Assembly: GCF_022458985.1 (NCBI RefSeq)
Contig: NC_061773.1
Span: 2,052,001 to 2,116,000, forward strand
Source of the DNA: Mugil cephalus
Lineage: Eukaryota; Chordata; Actinopteri; Mugiliformes; Mugilidae
Reading direction: 5' to 3'
Length of the DNA stretch: 64,000 nt
Shown here: in pieces, positions 26,732-39,500 of the stretch
How positions within the stretch are numbered: the first letter of the stretch is position 1
Layout of the letters: every line of letters begins with the position of its first letter
The notes under the pieces: generated by a model
What the model was told of the DNA's origin: nothing
Databases searched by the model: none
What the model saw: the letters and a program-made list of their open reading frames with translations, nothing else
Position numbers and translations under genes: made by a program

Positions 26732-29685
26732 ATGCAGGCAGGTGACTCTATAGTGGGTGCGACAATGGGAGGAGCTGGTGCTCAAAGTCGATCAGAGGAT
26801 GAAGAGTCACTTGTTGTCAAAGATGTGAAAAGGACAGCAACGCAAGCATTTGGCAGTGGTGTTCCCAAACGCAGAAGTTCATCCAGGTTTGATATACAAT
26901 ATACTCTTGATTACCTTTTATATAGAACTTTTCTCTCAGTCAATTACACACACAGTAACAGTTTTTTTTTCTTCGCTTGAGGTTACATCAAATACCAGTT
27001 TCTTAAAATTAATGACTTGTTTATGTCCTTAGGTCAATAAAGAGAAAGAAGTTTGATGATGAGCTAGTGGAGAGCAGTCTTGTGAAGTCGTCCACTCGAG
27101 TCAAAGGCCCTCCCGTCATAGAGCCTGTCCGCTGTTCAGGAAGTGAACCTTCATCTAGTGAGAAAAAAAAGGTACGTAAGACATTACAAATCCTCAGAAA
27201 ATCTCATGGTAAAGTTGATGGGGGTTTACATCTGTAATTGAATTGTAATTGAATTTCCTGATATCAGTATCGATATCAGGAAATTATAACATAATTCCAT
27301 TAAGTCCGATATCATGGCTTATTGGCACAATAACCTATAATATTTTTGTCAGCACTGAGTCGACGTTTTGATCAAACGCTCCCTCTCCTACATGAGACCT
27401 GCACGGCCTGCAGTGAATGATGCGTAAAGTGGCGTCAGTATAATCGTAAAAACTACCTTCTGACTGAAAAAATGCATTACTCCCTCATGTCAGAAAACAA
27501 CTTGTCAACTTTGTCATAATTTTGGTAGTATTTGACTGATATTAACGTCTTATCCACAGTATTTTACTCATTGCCCTGGATGTTACACATAAATCATAGA
27601 AAGGTGAACATAAAAAGGTCGGGGAAACGACTTGCAAACTGGGAAAAGGGGAATTTCCATCACCACTTGAATGCATCACAACGTGCATATGTTTGTAAAT
27701 ATACAAGATGGCGGCAGTAGTGTGGGAGTTTTTTAAAGTTAAAGTAAAGAAGACAGTTCACTGGCTGAGTGCAATAAATGTTTAAAGAAAATACCACAGT
27801 GAGGGAGAAATAGCATAGAAATGTTGGATTCTAACTTGTGTCAGTGCGCTTTTTCACTTTATTTACTTTTAAACCTTACTTTTAAAGCCTTTATTTTGTG
27901 ATGTTCTTTTAAAATATCAAATAGTTTTGTTTGACCTTGACCTTTCAGCAAATGTTGGCTTGCTAATAGTTTTTCATCTGAAAAAATAAATATGTTCATT
28001 TTAAGAGTCAAAACTGTTTGCTCATTAGTCTTTCTTATCGCCAGGTATGTTATTGGTTATTGTGTCGGCCTTTGGAAGCAGAAAGTTAGCGGTTAGCGGT
28101 ATCGGTTTGAAAAAAAGTTATTGTACATCCCTAATCTGCAATCCTTTATTTGTCTCTGTCAGGTGACGAAATCAGGACCTGCTCTGACACCACCTCTCAC
28201 AATGGTGATAAACCCTGCACCTATGACCAAAAGAGTGAAGAAGAGCAAGCAGCCTTTACATATTACTAAAGACTTGGGGCGATGGAAACCTACAGATGAC
28301 CTGCTGCTAATAAACGCAGTGTTGCAGGTGAGCAGTACAATGAATTAATTGTCAGAATGGTTGGACATTGCTCTGAATTAATGTATTTGTTTGTGCAGTT
28401 GGTGATCTAGTGAGGTATAAGTGTAGATAGCACACATCATTAACACTGTGTGTTATTCTGTATTTGTCCTCAGACTACTGACCTAACCTCTGTTCATCTG
28501 GGGGTGAAGTTTAGTTGTCGTTTCACTTTGCGTGAAATTAAAGAGAGGTGGTATGCTTTGCTGTACGACCCAGTCATCTCAAAGTAAGAGACTAACCACA
28601 TTAAAACACCCTGTCCTTCATATTTCTACATTTATCTTCCTGTTTTGATGTTTCCTCTTGAATTTTCTTTTGAGCATGTTCCTGCTTTTGTCCTTTGTTT
28701 AGGCTGGCATGGCAGGCCATGCGGCAGCTTCACCCTGAAGCAATTGCAGCAATCCAAAGCAAAGCGCTCTTCAGTCAGGCTGAGGAGGTACTGTTGGGCA
28801 AAATTGGTTCGGTAAGTGAGATAAATACTTAAGTAATGGCCCATAGGAGGATGTAACAGTCAAGGTCCATCTTTAATACCTGAAACACTGCGACATTGTT
28901 ACTACAGAAAGTTGCAGGAAAAAATAATTCACTCAGTACAATTGGCTTGTTTCATTGGGGGGGTTTAGAGTAAGTAACATTTGACTGTTGTATTCATATT
29001 AGAATTTCTCTTGTAAACAGAGTAGTCAACCCAAACTGGACGTGTTCCAGGAGCTTTTGAGCAAACACCCGGGCATCTTTCACCCATCTCGAACTCCCAA
29101 GAGCCTGCTGGTGCACTGGCAGCTGCTAAAGCAGTACTACCTACTGGATGACCAGAGTGGTGAGTGGAGAGAATTCAAATTACAGAGCTTTTAATAACAG
29201 AGTTTTTGTGTTTTTATTGCATCTGATAGCAAGTGGTTATAGAGACAGTGTAATTTTAAAGAGTATAAGATTGTTGTGAAATGACACTTAAGCCACTCAT
29301 GAGGAAATTTAGCGTGATGTTCCAAAAGAAAACAGAATGTAATAGAATAAAACAAACTTGCCATATGCTATGATAAGGAGTCGGGTGTATCAGGCATAAT
29401 GTGCATAATTGGTGAATAATAACAATAATAATATCCATTCACTAGTGTTGATAATGTGTTGCAGTTCAGCCCCTCCCTAAAGGCGACCAAGTCCTCAACT
29501 TCTCTGATGCTGAGCAGATGGTTGATGATGTCAAGTTAAAGTAAATTGATTATTGATCACATTTTAGTGTTATTATTATTGTATGTCTATGAATTTTGTA
29601 GCACTGATCCAGTTTCTTTTCAAACAGGGAGAGCAGAGATGAGGTGTTGGAACATGGTAAGAAACTTTTTTATGAATACAAACAT

Positions 29686-29749
<64 letters not shown>

Positions 29750-31034
29750 ACACATATATATAGTAATTTGTGATTTTAATAGATTTGTTTTCTTGGTGTA
29801 AGAGTTAAGTGTGCATGTGCTGCTTCTGTTTACATGTCCCTTAACTTACCATTGCAACTGACTAAGAGTTGAAACAATCTCAGATTATGGAAATGTCAAC
29901 TCCTTACAGTTAAAAAATCTCCCATTGCTGTTTTCTTTTCAGAGCTGATGATTTCAGATCGTCACCAGAAAAGAGAGATCAGACAGCTGGAGCAGGAGTT
30001 GCCCCGTTGGCAGGTTCTTGTGGACAGTATTACAGGTATATAATACACTTTTACTCCTCAAGGACAAGGAAACAAAACATTTTATGTGCATTTTTTTTGA
30101 GAAATCCAGATTATATTCATTGCTGTTTCTTCCCAGGGATGAGCATGCCCGACTTTGACAACCAGACACTGGCAGCATTACGAGGACGAATGGTACGCTA
30201 CCTCATGAGGTCACGAGAGGTAAGTAACCATGGTTATAGATAAAACAGTGCTCAAGGTGTCATGTATTAAAATGGAAGGAAGGAGTAAAAGGAATTTCTT
30301 ATCTCTGAGGATATATTTTGAATTTGAAACTAAACATATTTTCATTCATGTTTTGCACAGATTACTTTGGGAAGAGCGACCAAGGACAAACAGATAGATG
30401 TAGATCTTTCACTAGAGGGACCTGCCTGGAAAATATCAAGAAAACAAGGTGATTTAACTCTTAAATCATTTGTCATCACTCATTGAGGATGGAAACAGCT
30501 GTGAAACAGTGAAATATTGACACAAAGATTTGAATGGAACATGTTGTTATTAGCTAAAATTGTCTTTTAGGGTTCACAAACTCATTTTGGTTTAGGTTTA
30601 ATTTTTAACCGGAGGTTAAGCTTTAAGTTATGATCCTGCTTAAATACACTCGTAATTATCAGATGGTTATTTTTTTATGTATCTGATGTTTACCATTTGT
30701 GCTGACAGGAATTATTAAACTAAAAAACAATGGAGACTTCTTCATCGCTAATGAGGGCAGACGACCCATCTACATAGATGGCAGACCGGTCCTGTCGGGA
30801 AACAAGTGGAAATTAAACAACAACTCAGTAGTGGAGGTGGGTTTGTGTGGAGGGTGTCAATCAATGAACGATTTAAATAAAAAAGCTGCGACAAATATTT
30901 CAGTGATGCTGAGTGACAAATGTCCCTATCTGCCTCTGTCTCTTCAGATTGCAGGTCTTCGCTTTGTGTTTCTAATTAACCTGGAACTCATCTCACTAAT
31001 AAAAGCTGAAGCAGCCAAGATGACGCAGCAGTAA
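26732..31034 (+). CDS. mcrs1: Microspherule protein 1, FHA-domain protein of INO80 and NSL complexes
   Basis: MCRS1 is a nuclear and centrosomal scaffold, a subunit of the INO80 remodeller and the NSL acetyltransferase complex, and a spindle minus-end factor. Thirteen coding exons: 26732-26886, 27033-27171, 28163-28327, 28474-28583, 28703-28811, 29021-29159, 29465-29540, 29628-29656, 29943-30035, 30137-30219, 30361-30448, 30709-30836, 30948-31034. They give 466 aa (human 462). Order: a Ser- and Lys-rich N-terminus with SRSEDEESL, PKRRSSSR and IKRKKFDDELVESSL; the microspherule N-terminal domain from DLGRWKPTDDLLLINAVLQ to the HWQLLKQYYLL segment; a coiled coil EVLEHELMISDRHQKREIRQ; and the FHA domain with MVRYLMRSREITLGRATKD (R and S of the phosphothreonine pocket) and NGDFFIANEGRRPIYIDGRP. 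The start is the first ATG, placed right at the exon 2 acceptor. A UG repeat lies just past the exon 8 donor. Confidence 0.96.
27240..28135. mobile_element. Decayed hAT-like non-autonomous element in mcrs1 intron 3
   Basis: The intron contains 'tatcgatatcagg' palindromic sequence near 27268 and, at its other end, 'gtatcggtttgaaaaaaagt' followed by 'tattgtacatccctaat' (28118-28134). Phrases of the type 'tatcggtt...gtgcatcccta' are terminal sequence of hAT-type elements in fish. The left terminus is not recognisable, so limits are approximate. Confidence 0.45.
27252..27285. repeat. Perfect 14-bp inverted repeat with 6-base loop
   Basis: AATTTCCTGATATC at 27252-27265 is exactly complementary to GATATCAGGAAATT at 27272-27285, separated by AGTATC. 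It lies in mcrs1 intron 3, about 80 bases past the exon donor, and may be part of the mobile element there. Confidence 0.9.
29689..29747. repeat. (GT)n microsatellite next to an mcrs1 splice donor
   Basis: About 29 uninterrupted GT units, followed by 'acacacatatata'. It starts 32 bases after the end of the 29-base mcrs1 exon (29628-29656), on the sense strand, so the transcript carries a (UG)n run. Confidence 0.95.
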
Positions 31035-31290
31035 ATGCCAGACACCCAGCAGGAGAACGGGTCCATGCCAGTCACGTGGATCCCCACCAGTGCTACAAAG
31101 AATCAGACTGACAATGGCCTTTGTTACCCATTCACCTGAAATGTGAATTTCAAACAGACTGCAGCAAAATAACAGGTTTTACTTGCCGTGTGGATATTTT
31201 CATGTTGTAATGTTGACACACTCACAGTTGTTTTTTCCAGTTTTTCCAAATACATTGTATTTAAATTGTGTAGTAAAGCTTTTTCAGCAT

Positions 31291-31296
31291 ATTAAA
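31291..31296 (+). terminator. Candidate mcrs1 polyadenylation signal ATTAAA
   Basis: ATTAAA 257 bases after the mcrs1 stop, followed by a T-rich stretch ('gtgttttctgcagttcaatt' near 31316). No AATAAA is closer. The call rests on position alone. Confidence 0.45.
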
Positions 31297-33850
31297 CTTG
31301 TATACACTCATCCTAGTGTTTTCTGCAGTTCAATTCTCTCTGAGTCTGTTGATACTTTTACATATTAACATGCGCAAATGTGCAAGGACAAACTCAAATC
31401 TTCAATTTGGGTTGAATGTTTCCATCTATTTAGCAAGAAAGTATTTAGTTATTTCGGATTTTTAAAATGTCTTTCTAGCTGATTTATCTGTTATATAGGA
31501 AAACAGATTCACAAACAGTACACAGAGATATTGCAAGTGAAAGTACTTGGTGCCTGGGCACTGACTTTCTTCACAGTGTACATGAGGATTTAAAGGATCA
31601 ACATAATGACATGGTTCTGCAGACTGTCATAAAGTATGCACTGAATTGAGCTGAAGGACTTATTGCTCAGTTTTGTCCTGTGTTGATTTTTAAAGTAATC
31701 TCAAAGAACTTGAAAATTCATGTCAAAGTATTAGCATTATAGTATACAGTACAGTATATGTAAACAACAAAACCCAAATTGGAGGCAATGTGTTTTTGAC
31801 TTTACACAATTTGCCAGTAGAGGGCCATAGAGAGCTAAGGAGTGTGTCACTGTTTCTAAATTCTATTACATGTGTGGATACAGGATATACAGGAGTGGTT
31901 GAATTAAATATTATATAGTGTCAATAATCAAATCCAAAAAATGCTGTAGACCTGAAACCATCAAAACAATTACTACTGAACAGTGAAGACAGAAAAAAGC
32001 AGAGCACAGCCCATGCTGGTGTGTAAACATGCATTAAGCATATTGTAGGTGATTAATTAATGCTTAATTTACTGCATAAAAATATTGTACAGTTGTTATA
32101 TTATTCAATGGATTGTGTGTGTTTTTTCAAGTCCTCATTTGCTGTAAAGTTACAGATGCCAGATACAGATATAGTCAGAAATTCACATACACCTTAAACA
32201 AACAGATTTATAAGCTTTTGAAAATCCTGACAATGAATACTAGTAAATAAATATTCCCTGTCTTAGTTCAGTCAGGATCACTACTTGAAATCTCAGAACA
32301 AAAGCAGAGAGGACATTTTTTCATTTTTCTTCACATTTTTTTAGCGGGTTAAACATTTACAAACACATAGTACTTGATAGCAGTGGCTTTGTTTAAGTTG
32401 AGTCGAACTATTCAATCTTCTTGCAACCTGCAGAAGTTATAGCTCATTCCTCCTGACTGAACTAGTGTATAATGGTTGAGGTTTGTAGGTGTCCTTGCTT
32501 GCACACTCATTTTAGACTGAGATCAGAACAATTTCTCACTTTAACTTTTTATTATTCAGTTCAAACATAATTAATTTATAAAAACACTAATAATTTTATA
32601 ATTATCAAGTCAAAATACACTACCAGTCACCTTCTCATTTAATTCAGGTACCTTTGACTTGTAGTGTGTATTTTAAACTGCTATTTCCATTCTTGGATTG
32701 TGATTCAAATTCTATGAAATTTGGACTACATGTAGAGACTATACAGACTATAGTTTGCATCAAACCGCCATAGGATCTATACAGTTCCAGCATACTACAC
32801 ACAATGGGCATACCATTACTGTTAAACTAATATTTATTGAAGGTGTGTGTAAAGTTTGAGTGATAATAATACATAACAATGTCCCAAGTCTGACCCCCAC
32901 ACACAAGCTTATGCTGTTTTACCTGTAAAAATGTTTCAATGAACAACAAGATGTTGTGGTCCATTCACAAAGTGTACTTCATTGACCTGAAGGTGTCAGG
33001 GAGATTCTTGAACACACGTAAGACCTGGTTTACTTCATATAAACAGACAGCAGTCTAGTGAATCTGCTGTTGCCATATCAACTCAGCCCCCTGTCCTGTT
33101 TTGACTGGATTCCTCAAATGTGGCACAGCTCACCTTGGCTAAATTTAAACAGGGTAAACATTCGGCCACATTTTACGCAACTGTGGTCATATTTGCACAC
33201 ACACCGACCTACAATACTCTTGTTCTGAAATGTGTGACATTTGAGATTGCTGAACTCGAACAGAGGAGAAACTGAGTCAGAATGAAGGCGCTACAGTCAA
33301 TTTTGTGCCACTTTTACATTATATATAGAAATGAATGAAAATAAATATCTCATTATCAACAGGAAGGTGTATGAACAAAGAAAATGACGTCTACAATATG
33401 AAAAATATATTTTCAGAGTTATTACTTTGTTAAATTCCCCTTTTCTTCTTTTAGTCATTGAAGTATGTATAGGATAGTTTTCAAGATACTTGGCAGGAAG
33501 GTTAATCCAGCATGCTGAAGTCAAGTGTATTTAGTCTGTCTCAGTATCTTCTGTCTCCTCATTGTGCTCTGAGGGTCAGCTCATCTAATGAAGGACTCTT
33601 TGTTCTTCTCAAGGCTAAATACAGTTCTTTCTGACTATGGCTGTGTGTTTGCACTTATTGTCCAACTGTAAAATGAAGCTGGGCCAGTCACACATTTCCT
33701 TTGTGGTGTAATGTACATAAAAGTTTTTACCCAGCACTGTATCCCGAACAATAATATCTCCACACACATGCCTGTAGTAGACTGAAGCAGTAAACTCTTC
33801 TCATGTAGTCTTACCAACAGGATGTCGCCTGTGAGCCCTGTGTGTACACA
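31297..33850. other. mcrs1-suox intergenic DNA
   Basis: AT-rich, gene-free sequence holding one Tc1 remnant (32165-32535) and a CTCF-like motif CCAGTAGAGGGCCATAG at 31814-31830. Nothing else was recognised. Confidence 0.5.
32165..32535 (-). mobile_element. Tc1-like transposon remnant, family D
   Basis: 'atatagtcagaaattcacat' (32168) and 'acaccttaaacaaacagatt' are the left end of a fish Tc1 family whose ends carry 'agtcagaagtttacatacac'. Further matching phrases are 'ccctgtcttagttcagtcag' near 32258, 'agctcattcctcctgactga' near 32441 and 'gaggtttgtaggtgtccttg' near 32479. These last correspond to reverse-strand transposase N-terminal sequence. The element stops there; no core domain remains. 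Confidence 0.75.
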
Positions 33851-33899
33851 CTGGGCGCCACACGCAACTGAGATCAACAGTAGTTGTCTTGAATACAAC

Positions 33900-34012
33900 T
33901 CGGCCAGCGTTTGTGTAACGTTCAGAGCTGGGACCGTAGCTGGGACACTGGAGGTGTTTCTGTGGTGCATCTTGATAAACATCTGAGTTCGAGCAGGAGA
34001 CCGACTCAAGAA
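33900..34012 (+). other. Probable non-coding first exon of suox
   Basis: A CpG-containing stretch (33840-34010) ends in 'caagaaca' followed by a strong gtgagt donor at 34013. The next suox exon starts at 36499 behind 'tttctttccag' and carries the ATG. The pairing is inferred from order, strand and splice strength; the 5' limit is a guess. Confidence 0.45.
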
Positions 34013-36510
34013 CAGTGAGTATTGCTGGTTTCATTAAAACAACGTGAACTAACATGAAGGTTTGCTGCGTTTATGAACGTGTTTAAAACAGTCAGGCTGA
34101 GCGACGCGCTTGCTAACTTGGACGTTAGCTAAATTAGCCAAAGAGGATGAGGATGAGGAGCAGCGTCAGATAGAAACATTTATTTATTTATTTATTTTAT
34201 CAGCGAACTCATATTTGCTCATTAAGGGCTAAGTAAACGTGTTGGACTAGAGTTGAGTGTGTTACAATGATGCTGCCGAAACTTATGATTTGAAACGCAG
34301 TCAATGAAGACAGTCGTGTGTTTAGTCGTCCTGTCAGAATGTCCAAAGGTGTCAGTATGTGACAATAAACTTTACTTATCATCAATCGGACACAGCTAAA
34401 GCATAGCTTGTTATATCGCCATCATGTTGGAGGAAAAGCCAGCATTAATAGCAGATTTTATGAGTTCACAGTATCTGGGAATAGTTCAGAGAATTGTTTC
34501 AGCTGTGTTTTTGTTTTGGAGGCTGTGGTTTGTAGTACTACTGAATTTTAATGCACTGTGCTGGCATATGTTTCTGTTATTTTGACCTATTTTAGTATAA
34601 ATAACATAAACACTTTGTACCACAATCTACAAGATAATCACACAGAATCACCACTTTTCTGACACTATTCAACATAAAATAAATATTACAACAGTCATGA
34701 AGGAGGATGTGGTGAAGGACTATTAAATTGCAAGACATTTGTTCTCAATAGTATACCTAGTTAACTGGCAAGCATGTGCGCATGACATGCCGCAATCATA
34801 CAGACAGTTGGGTGAACTAGCGAGGATGTATCTGTAAGTGTCTCTTGCGACCTTGGGGCAGCCAGGTGTCCCTGAATGCATTTTGTGGACAGTTTCAGTA
34901 TGACCCTGATAAAGGCCACAAGCTGAGACGCATCCCTCTAATGAAGTTGTTCCTTCTACTATAAGTGCTGCTGAAGGTTTTTTTTTTTTTTTTACAGTTT
35001 CTTTTCCACCTCTATATATGCACCTTGATAGCAGGTGAGGAAAATACAATTTTTCCAAATACAGAACGACCATACTGCGTCCTCCTGTTTGTTCTTCAGT
35101 CAAACTTGTCAAGTTCGATTTATAACGTACACAAGTCAAACTTCGCGTCCTTGGTATTGAGAAAGCTGTCTTTCTGGGTGTCACATGTCCACCTCAATCC
35201 AACAAACGCTCCACCTCCGTGCCCGTTTTTGAATTAGCTGGGTGTTAGGTGGAGTCAGGCAGCCGCCCACTCTGATCTTCAAAACCGCTCCTATGTGTGA
35301 AGTTAAGGAGGGTTCCTCTGTCTGTATATTTGGTCCATATTTGACTGGGAGATTTTTCTGACTTAAAAGACAAAACTGAATAGGGAGGTTTATTTCAGCT
35401 ATGATGCACGTAGCTCACTGACTATGTAGCGAGTCAGAGAAATGGTTGGAGATTACCATTACACCCTATACAAACAGTTTAAGTCAGACGACGGTGAAAT
35501 GTAGTTCAAGATAAGTCTGAGTAAACGACTGCAGCAGACTGATAAGGCGGATCTAATCTACTGATAAAACAGAGCTATCTGTCACTATATGATGGCCCTG
35601 TAATTAATGCTTTGGTATAGTGTTCCAGTGACAAGAGGAAGTCTATAATCTTTTATTCTTCCAGTCAGTCACAAATGGTTCCACATCCACCAGCCCTTCA
35701 CGACACAGAAGACAAAGTCCTGTTAAATAACTATTTAAAGCTAAAGGGTAATATGGTTTCCTGCAGTCGTGTTTATTGTGTGTTGTACAGCCCATCTGTA
35801 TTAACTTTTATGGACAGTAACATCTCCACAGCCTATCTGTGGTTGGAGAAGCTGAGGCTTCCCAGTCGTCTCTGTTCACTCCCCCTCAGCTGGTTGGTTC
35901 CTGCTGACATTTGAAGTTAGCGCAGGTTGGTCAGTTGAGTAGGAGTACTTTAAAGGTTTAAAGGTTTCATTTGTCATTTAACAAGAACACACTGGCTTTA
36001 AATGTAAGAGGACATTTGGTGAGTGGTGTAACAGCGTGTAATTGTACAAGTGGGTCACTGTTGTGTGTTTTTTTCCCTTCTCTCTGAACTCAAGACGAAC
36101 ATGGTTCAAATATGGGGTTCTTTATCAAAACTACACTCACACACATAATTCAACAGCCCTACACTAAACCCATGACTGTTACAATTTTCAGTTTATGTTG
36201 AGATAGAGTCAGAATGGTGATAATTCAGCTTTTTGGAGAATTCTGTTCATGGTAAACTGTGCTAAAGAACATGTGTTTTGTAAATGAAGTGCCAGGCAGT
36301 GAATGGAGAAACTATCACAACAAACAGGTTGTATTGGGAATGTGAACAACATAAGGAAAGCATTAGTCACGGTCCTCGTCAGTAGAATGAACAGTCAGTA
36401 TGGTCCAGAGATATGTTTCCAGAATATTTATTGCCATCTTTTTGGTGAATTATTTTAAACTAATCTAGGGATTACTGTGTGCTTCACTTTCTTTCCAGAA
36501 CATCAATGCA

Positions 36511-39500
36511 ATGCTGCTTCTCAGACGCTGCCTCAGTCTGGCTCGATTTAGCCCTCTCAACAGTCAGAGGTACAGTCCCAGGATTAAATGCTCATTGTTA
36601 GGTATTGTCTTAGGAATCATCATTACTTTACTTGACACAGTAGTTTAGCTGAGTCTCAGTCTGATATTACAAAAGACAAAAGACTCAAGTTGTGTTTGTC
36701 AAACTTAATTTTGCAAATGGTTATGTTTTTCTTTAGCGTACAATACAGTTTGAATTGTGGTGTTAGTTCTCTTTGAACACTCCTTCAGACTTCTATTTTA
36801 ACTCATCAAATTGTACAGTTACATATCCATTTTTTTTTCTTTTCTTAGGCATCAGGTGTCCCCTACTGTAGCTTTATGTGCAGTGCGTCTCTGCAGCAGC
36901 AGCGGTGGTGGTGGTGGTGGTGGTGAGGACCAGAGATCTTACCAGCACACCCACAGGCCCAGGTGGAGACATGCTCTGGCGGGGCTGCTGGCTGGATCAG
37001 GGGCTGTACTGGCCTACGGCCTACACAACCACAAGGTTAGAATGAGACAAGATCAGTAAAAAGAGTGGATGTTTAATTTGATTCTGTCGGGCCCAGGCTA
37101 AATTAAGTCAATTACACATGCTTTTTATTATTATTTTTTTTTTACTGCTGTCCAATAAAAAAGTAAGGTGAAATAATGTATGAGAAAATATTAACTTTTC
37201 CGTGCAGAAGTACAGTTCCCCTGTCCGACTATAAATGTGTGAATAATTAACAGTAAGACCGCACAGTATAAATAGCATAAGGCATGTATTTCCATGAAAA
37301 GTTGTTCCTGTCTGTGCTCCCTTGTTTTGTCTTATTCCAATGGACTTTTCAGAGAATTTAAAATAATCATTAACTGCTCAGGAACATGCTACTGCTGCTA
37401 CTTGACAAACAAAAACCATCTGCCTGACCACCATGTGATGTTTGCACAGTTAAGACGCAGGTCTCCAGGGTCACTGTTTTGGTTGGGAAACTTAAGCCTA
37501 AATGTAAAGTTTTTGTGTGTGACATTTTTCTGCCTGAATGTAAGCAGTCAGCTGGACTTGCTGTGTAGTTAATAATTTTATGCCTTTTATACACACAGCA
37601 ATAGTGATGTTGCTGTTCTCCTCTTTCAGGCTGAGCAGGAAGACATTAGTGTCCAGAACTTAAAGAAGCGCTCCGGCCTTCCCATCTACAGCCAAGAGGA
37701 AGTTACAAAGCACCGCTCCCTGGAAAATGGAGTGTGGGTCACTTATAAAGGTGGCGTCTATGACATCACAGAGTTTGTGGCTATGCACCCTGGGGGGGAA
37801 AAAATCTTGCTGGCAGCAGGTGGCGCTCTTGAACCCTTTTGGGCCCTGTACGCTGTACACAACCAGGAGCATGTGCTGGAAATCCTCTCAGAATATAAGG
37901 TTTGTCTCTGTTACTGATTTAACTCAAGCTCTGTATTGTAATGAAACAATAAAGTAGTAGTTGTTATCTAAATTCAGTATGATAAAAAAAAAATGTAAAG
38001 CTGTATAGTGATGTCTAGCACACACACAGATTTTTATTTTACTATTCTGATTACTGGTAAAGTCAATGAGGGAAGGAGGCGCTTCCTCTGGGATTTAAAA
38101 TAATCATCATGGTCTAAAAAAATCAAGAGCGTCAGATTTTAAACAGCGGCATCTCTTTTATTAGTGAACAACAGCAACAGCTTCACATGCCACGTGAGTT
38201 GTCTGTGTCGTTTTCTCTGACAAGTGAAATTCAGTACAGAGCAGGTGACCTGGTTCTGGTGCGAGGCAGATTTGGGAAGAGGAGGAAAAGAGAGATGGTT
38301 TCAGAATAGGGACAACACACACAACGTGTTTTGATATGAGCAATTTGTTATGAAACCAACTAGTAAATTAGACCCTGCCGGGCCACTGCAGTTTTAATAT
38401 TGTTTGGGAAATCCTGATATACATAAACACCAGGAGAACATCATCAATGATATCGACTTCATAAGCTGATCAGTTTATGCTGTGAAGCGAAAGAGGACAG
38501 AGTCACTCAAGGAAAAAAAGTGTGTTTGCAGCAAACAGTCTTGTGTGTGGAAACTATCTATGGTTTATGTGTAGACTTTAACAGTGCAGCTGACTTTATG
38601 TGTCAACCATCACTGACTTGCAGTTTTCCATAACATACAGTGTGCACCTTCATCCATCACACATTACAAGCACAGTTTCTAGTTTAACTTGTTTTTGCTG
38701 CACTGGTTGGGCACTGCATGTGTTGACTTGTTTACAGCCTTATGATCACATGACCACTTGTTTTATTGCACAATGCTACAACAAATTACAACAAATGCTT
38801 CAAGAAGTATTTTCTGTATAGCTGACAAAGATTATCTTAAAAAATAACCATAGATTCTTTAACGTGCTTAAACTTGTTTGTGTTGTAGTTCATTCACAAT
38901 ACACTTTGCAGCTGAATTTATTCAGAGCCATTCAATAATGTTGGCGCAGGTATTGAATGGTGAATCCATGTGACTACAGTTTATCCTTAAATGAACTGGC
39001 CATTCACGTCTAGTACTTGGTCGCTGCAGACGCATATGAAAAGGTCTACTGCATACTGTATACTGAGGGAAAACAGCTGTAGGCTGAATACTGGCACTCC
39101 CTCAGGTGGTGGTTGAGGAAATTGGCTCATCTGGTGTCTTCATTTATCAGCGTTAAGTCACCTGCAGAGTCTTCTCATGAGCAAACATGTTTCTTTTCAT
39201 TGTCTCTTATCTGGTCCAGGGCCAAATTAAACCTTTGTGTCTGTGCTTCATACCAGGTTGGTGAGCTGAGTGTGGAAGACCAGAAGAAGCAGCAGGCCAT
39301 TAAATCTTCTGACCCCTATGCTTCTGACCCTGAGCGCCACCCTGTCCTGCACGTTAACAGCCTGAAGCCCTTCAATGCTGAGCCACCTCCTGAGATCCTC
39401 ACCGACAGCTACGTCACGCCCTCCGCTTTCTTCTTCAAAAGAAACCACCTGCCAGTTCCTCATGTGGACCCAGCTACATATCAGCTGCGAGTGGAGGGAC

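Noticed and set aside
34998-35034. 37-base mini-exon on + (poly-T plus acag acceptor, gcag|gtgagg donor)
   Set aside because: Sites look good, but it could only be an optional 5' UTR exon of suox and the acceptor is just a poly-T run. Not supported without transcripts.
34723-35184. 153-codon open frame on minus upstream of suox
   Set aside because: Contains a poly-Lys run from a poly-T tract, low-complexity flanks and no recognisable domain. It is isolated from any minus-strand splice model.
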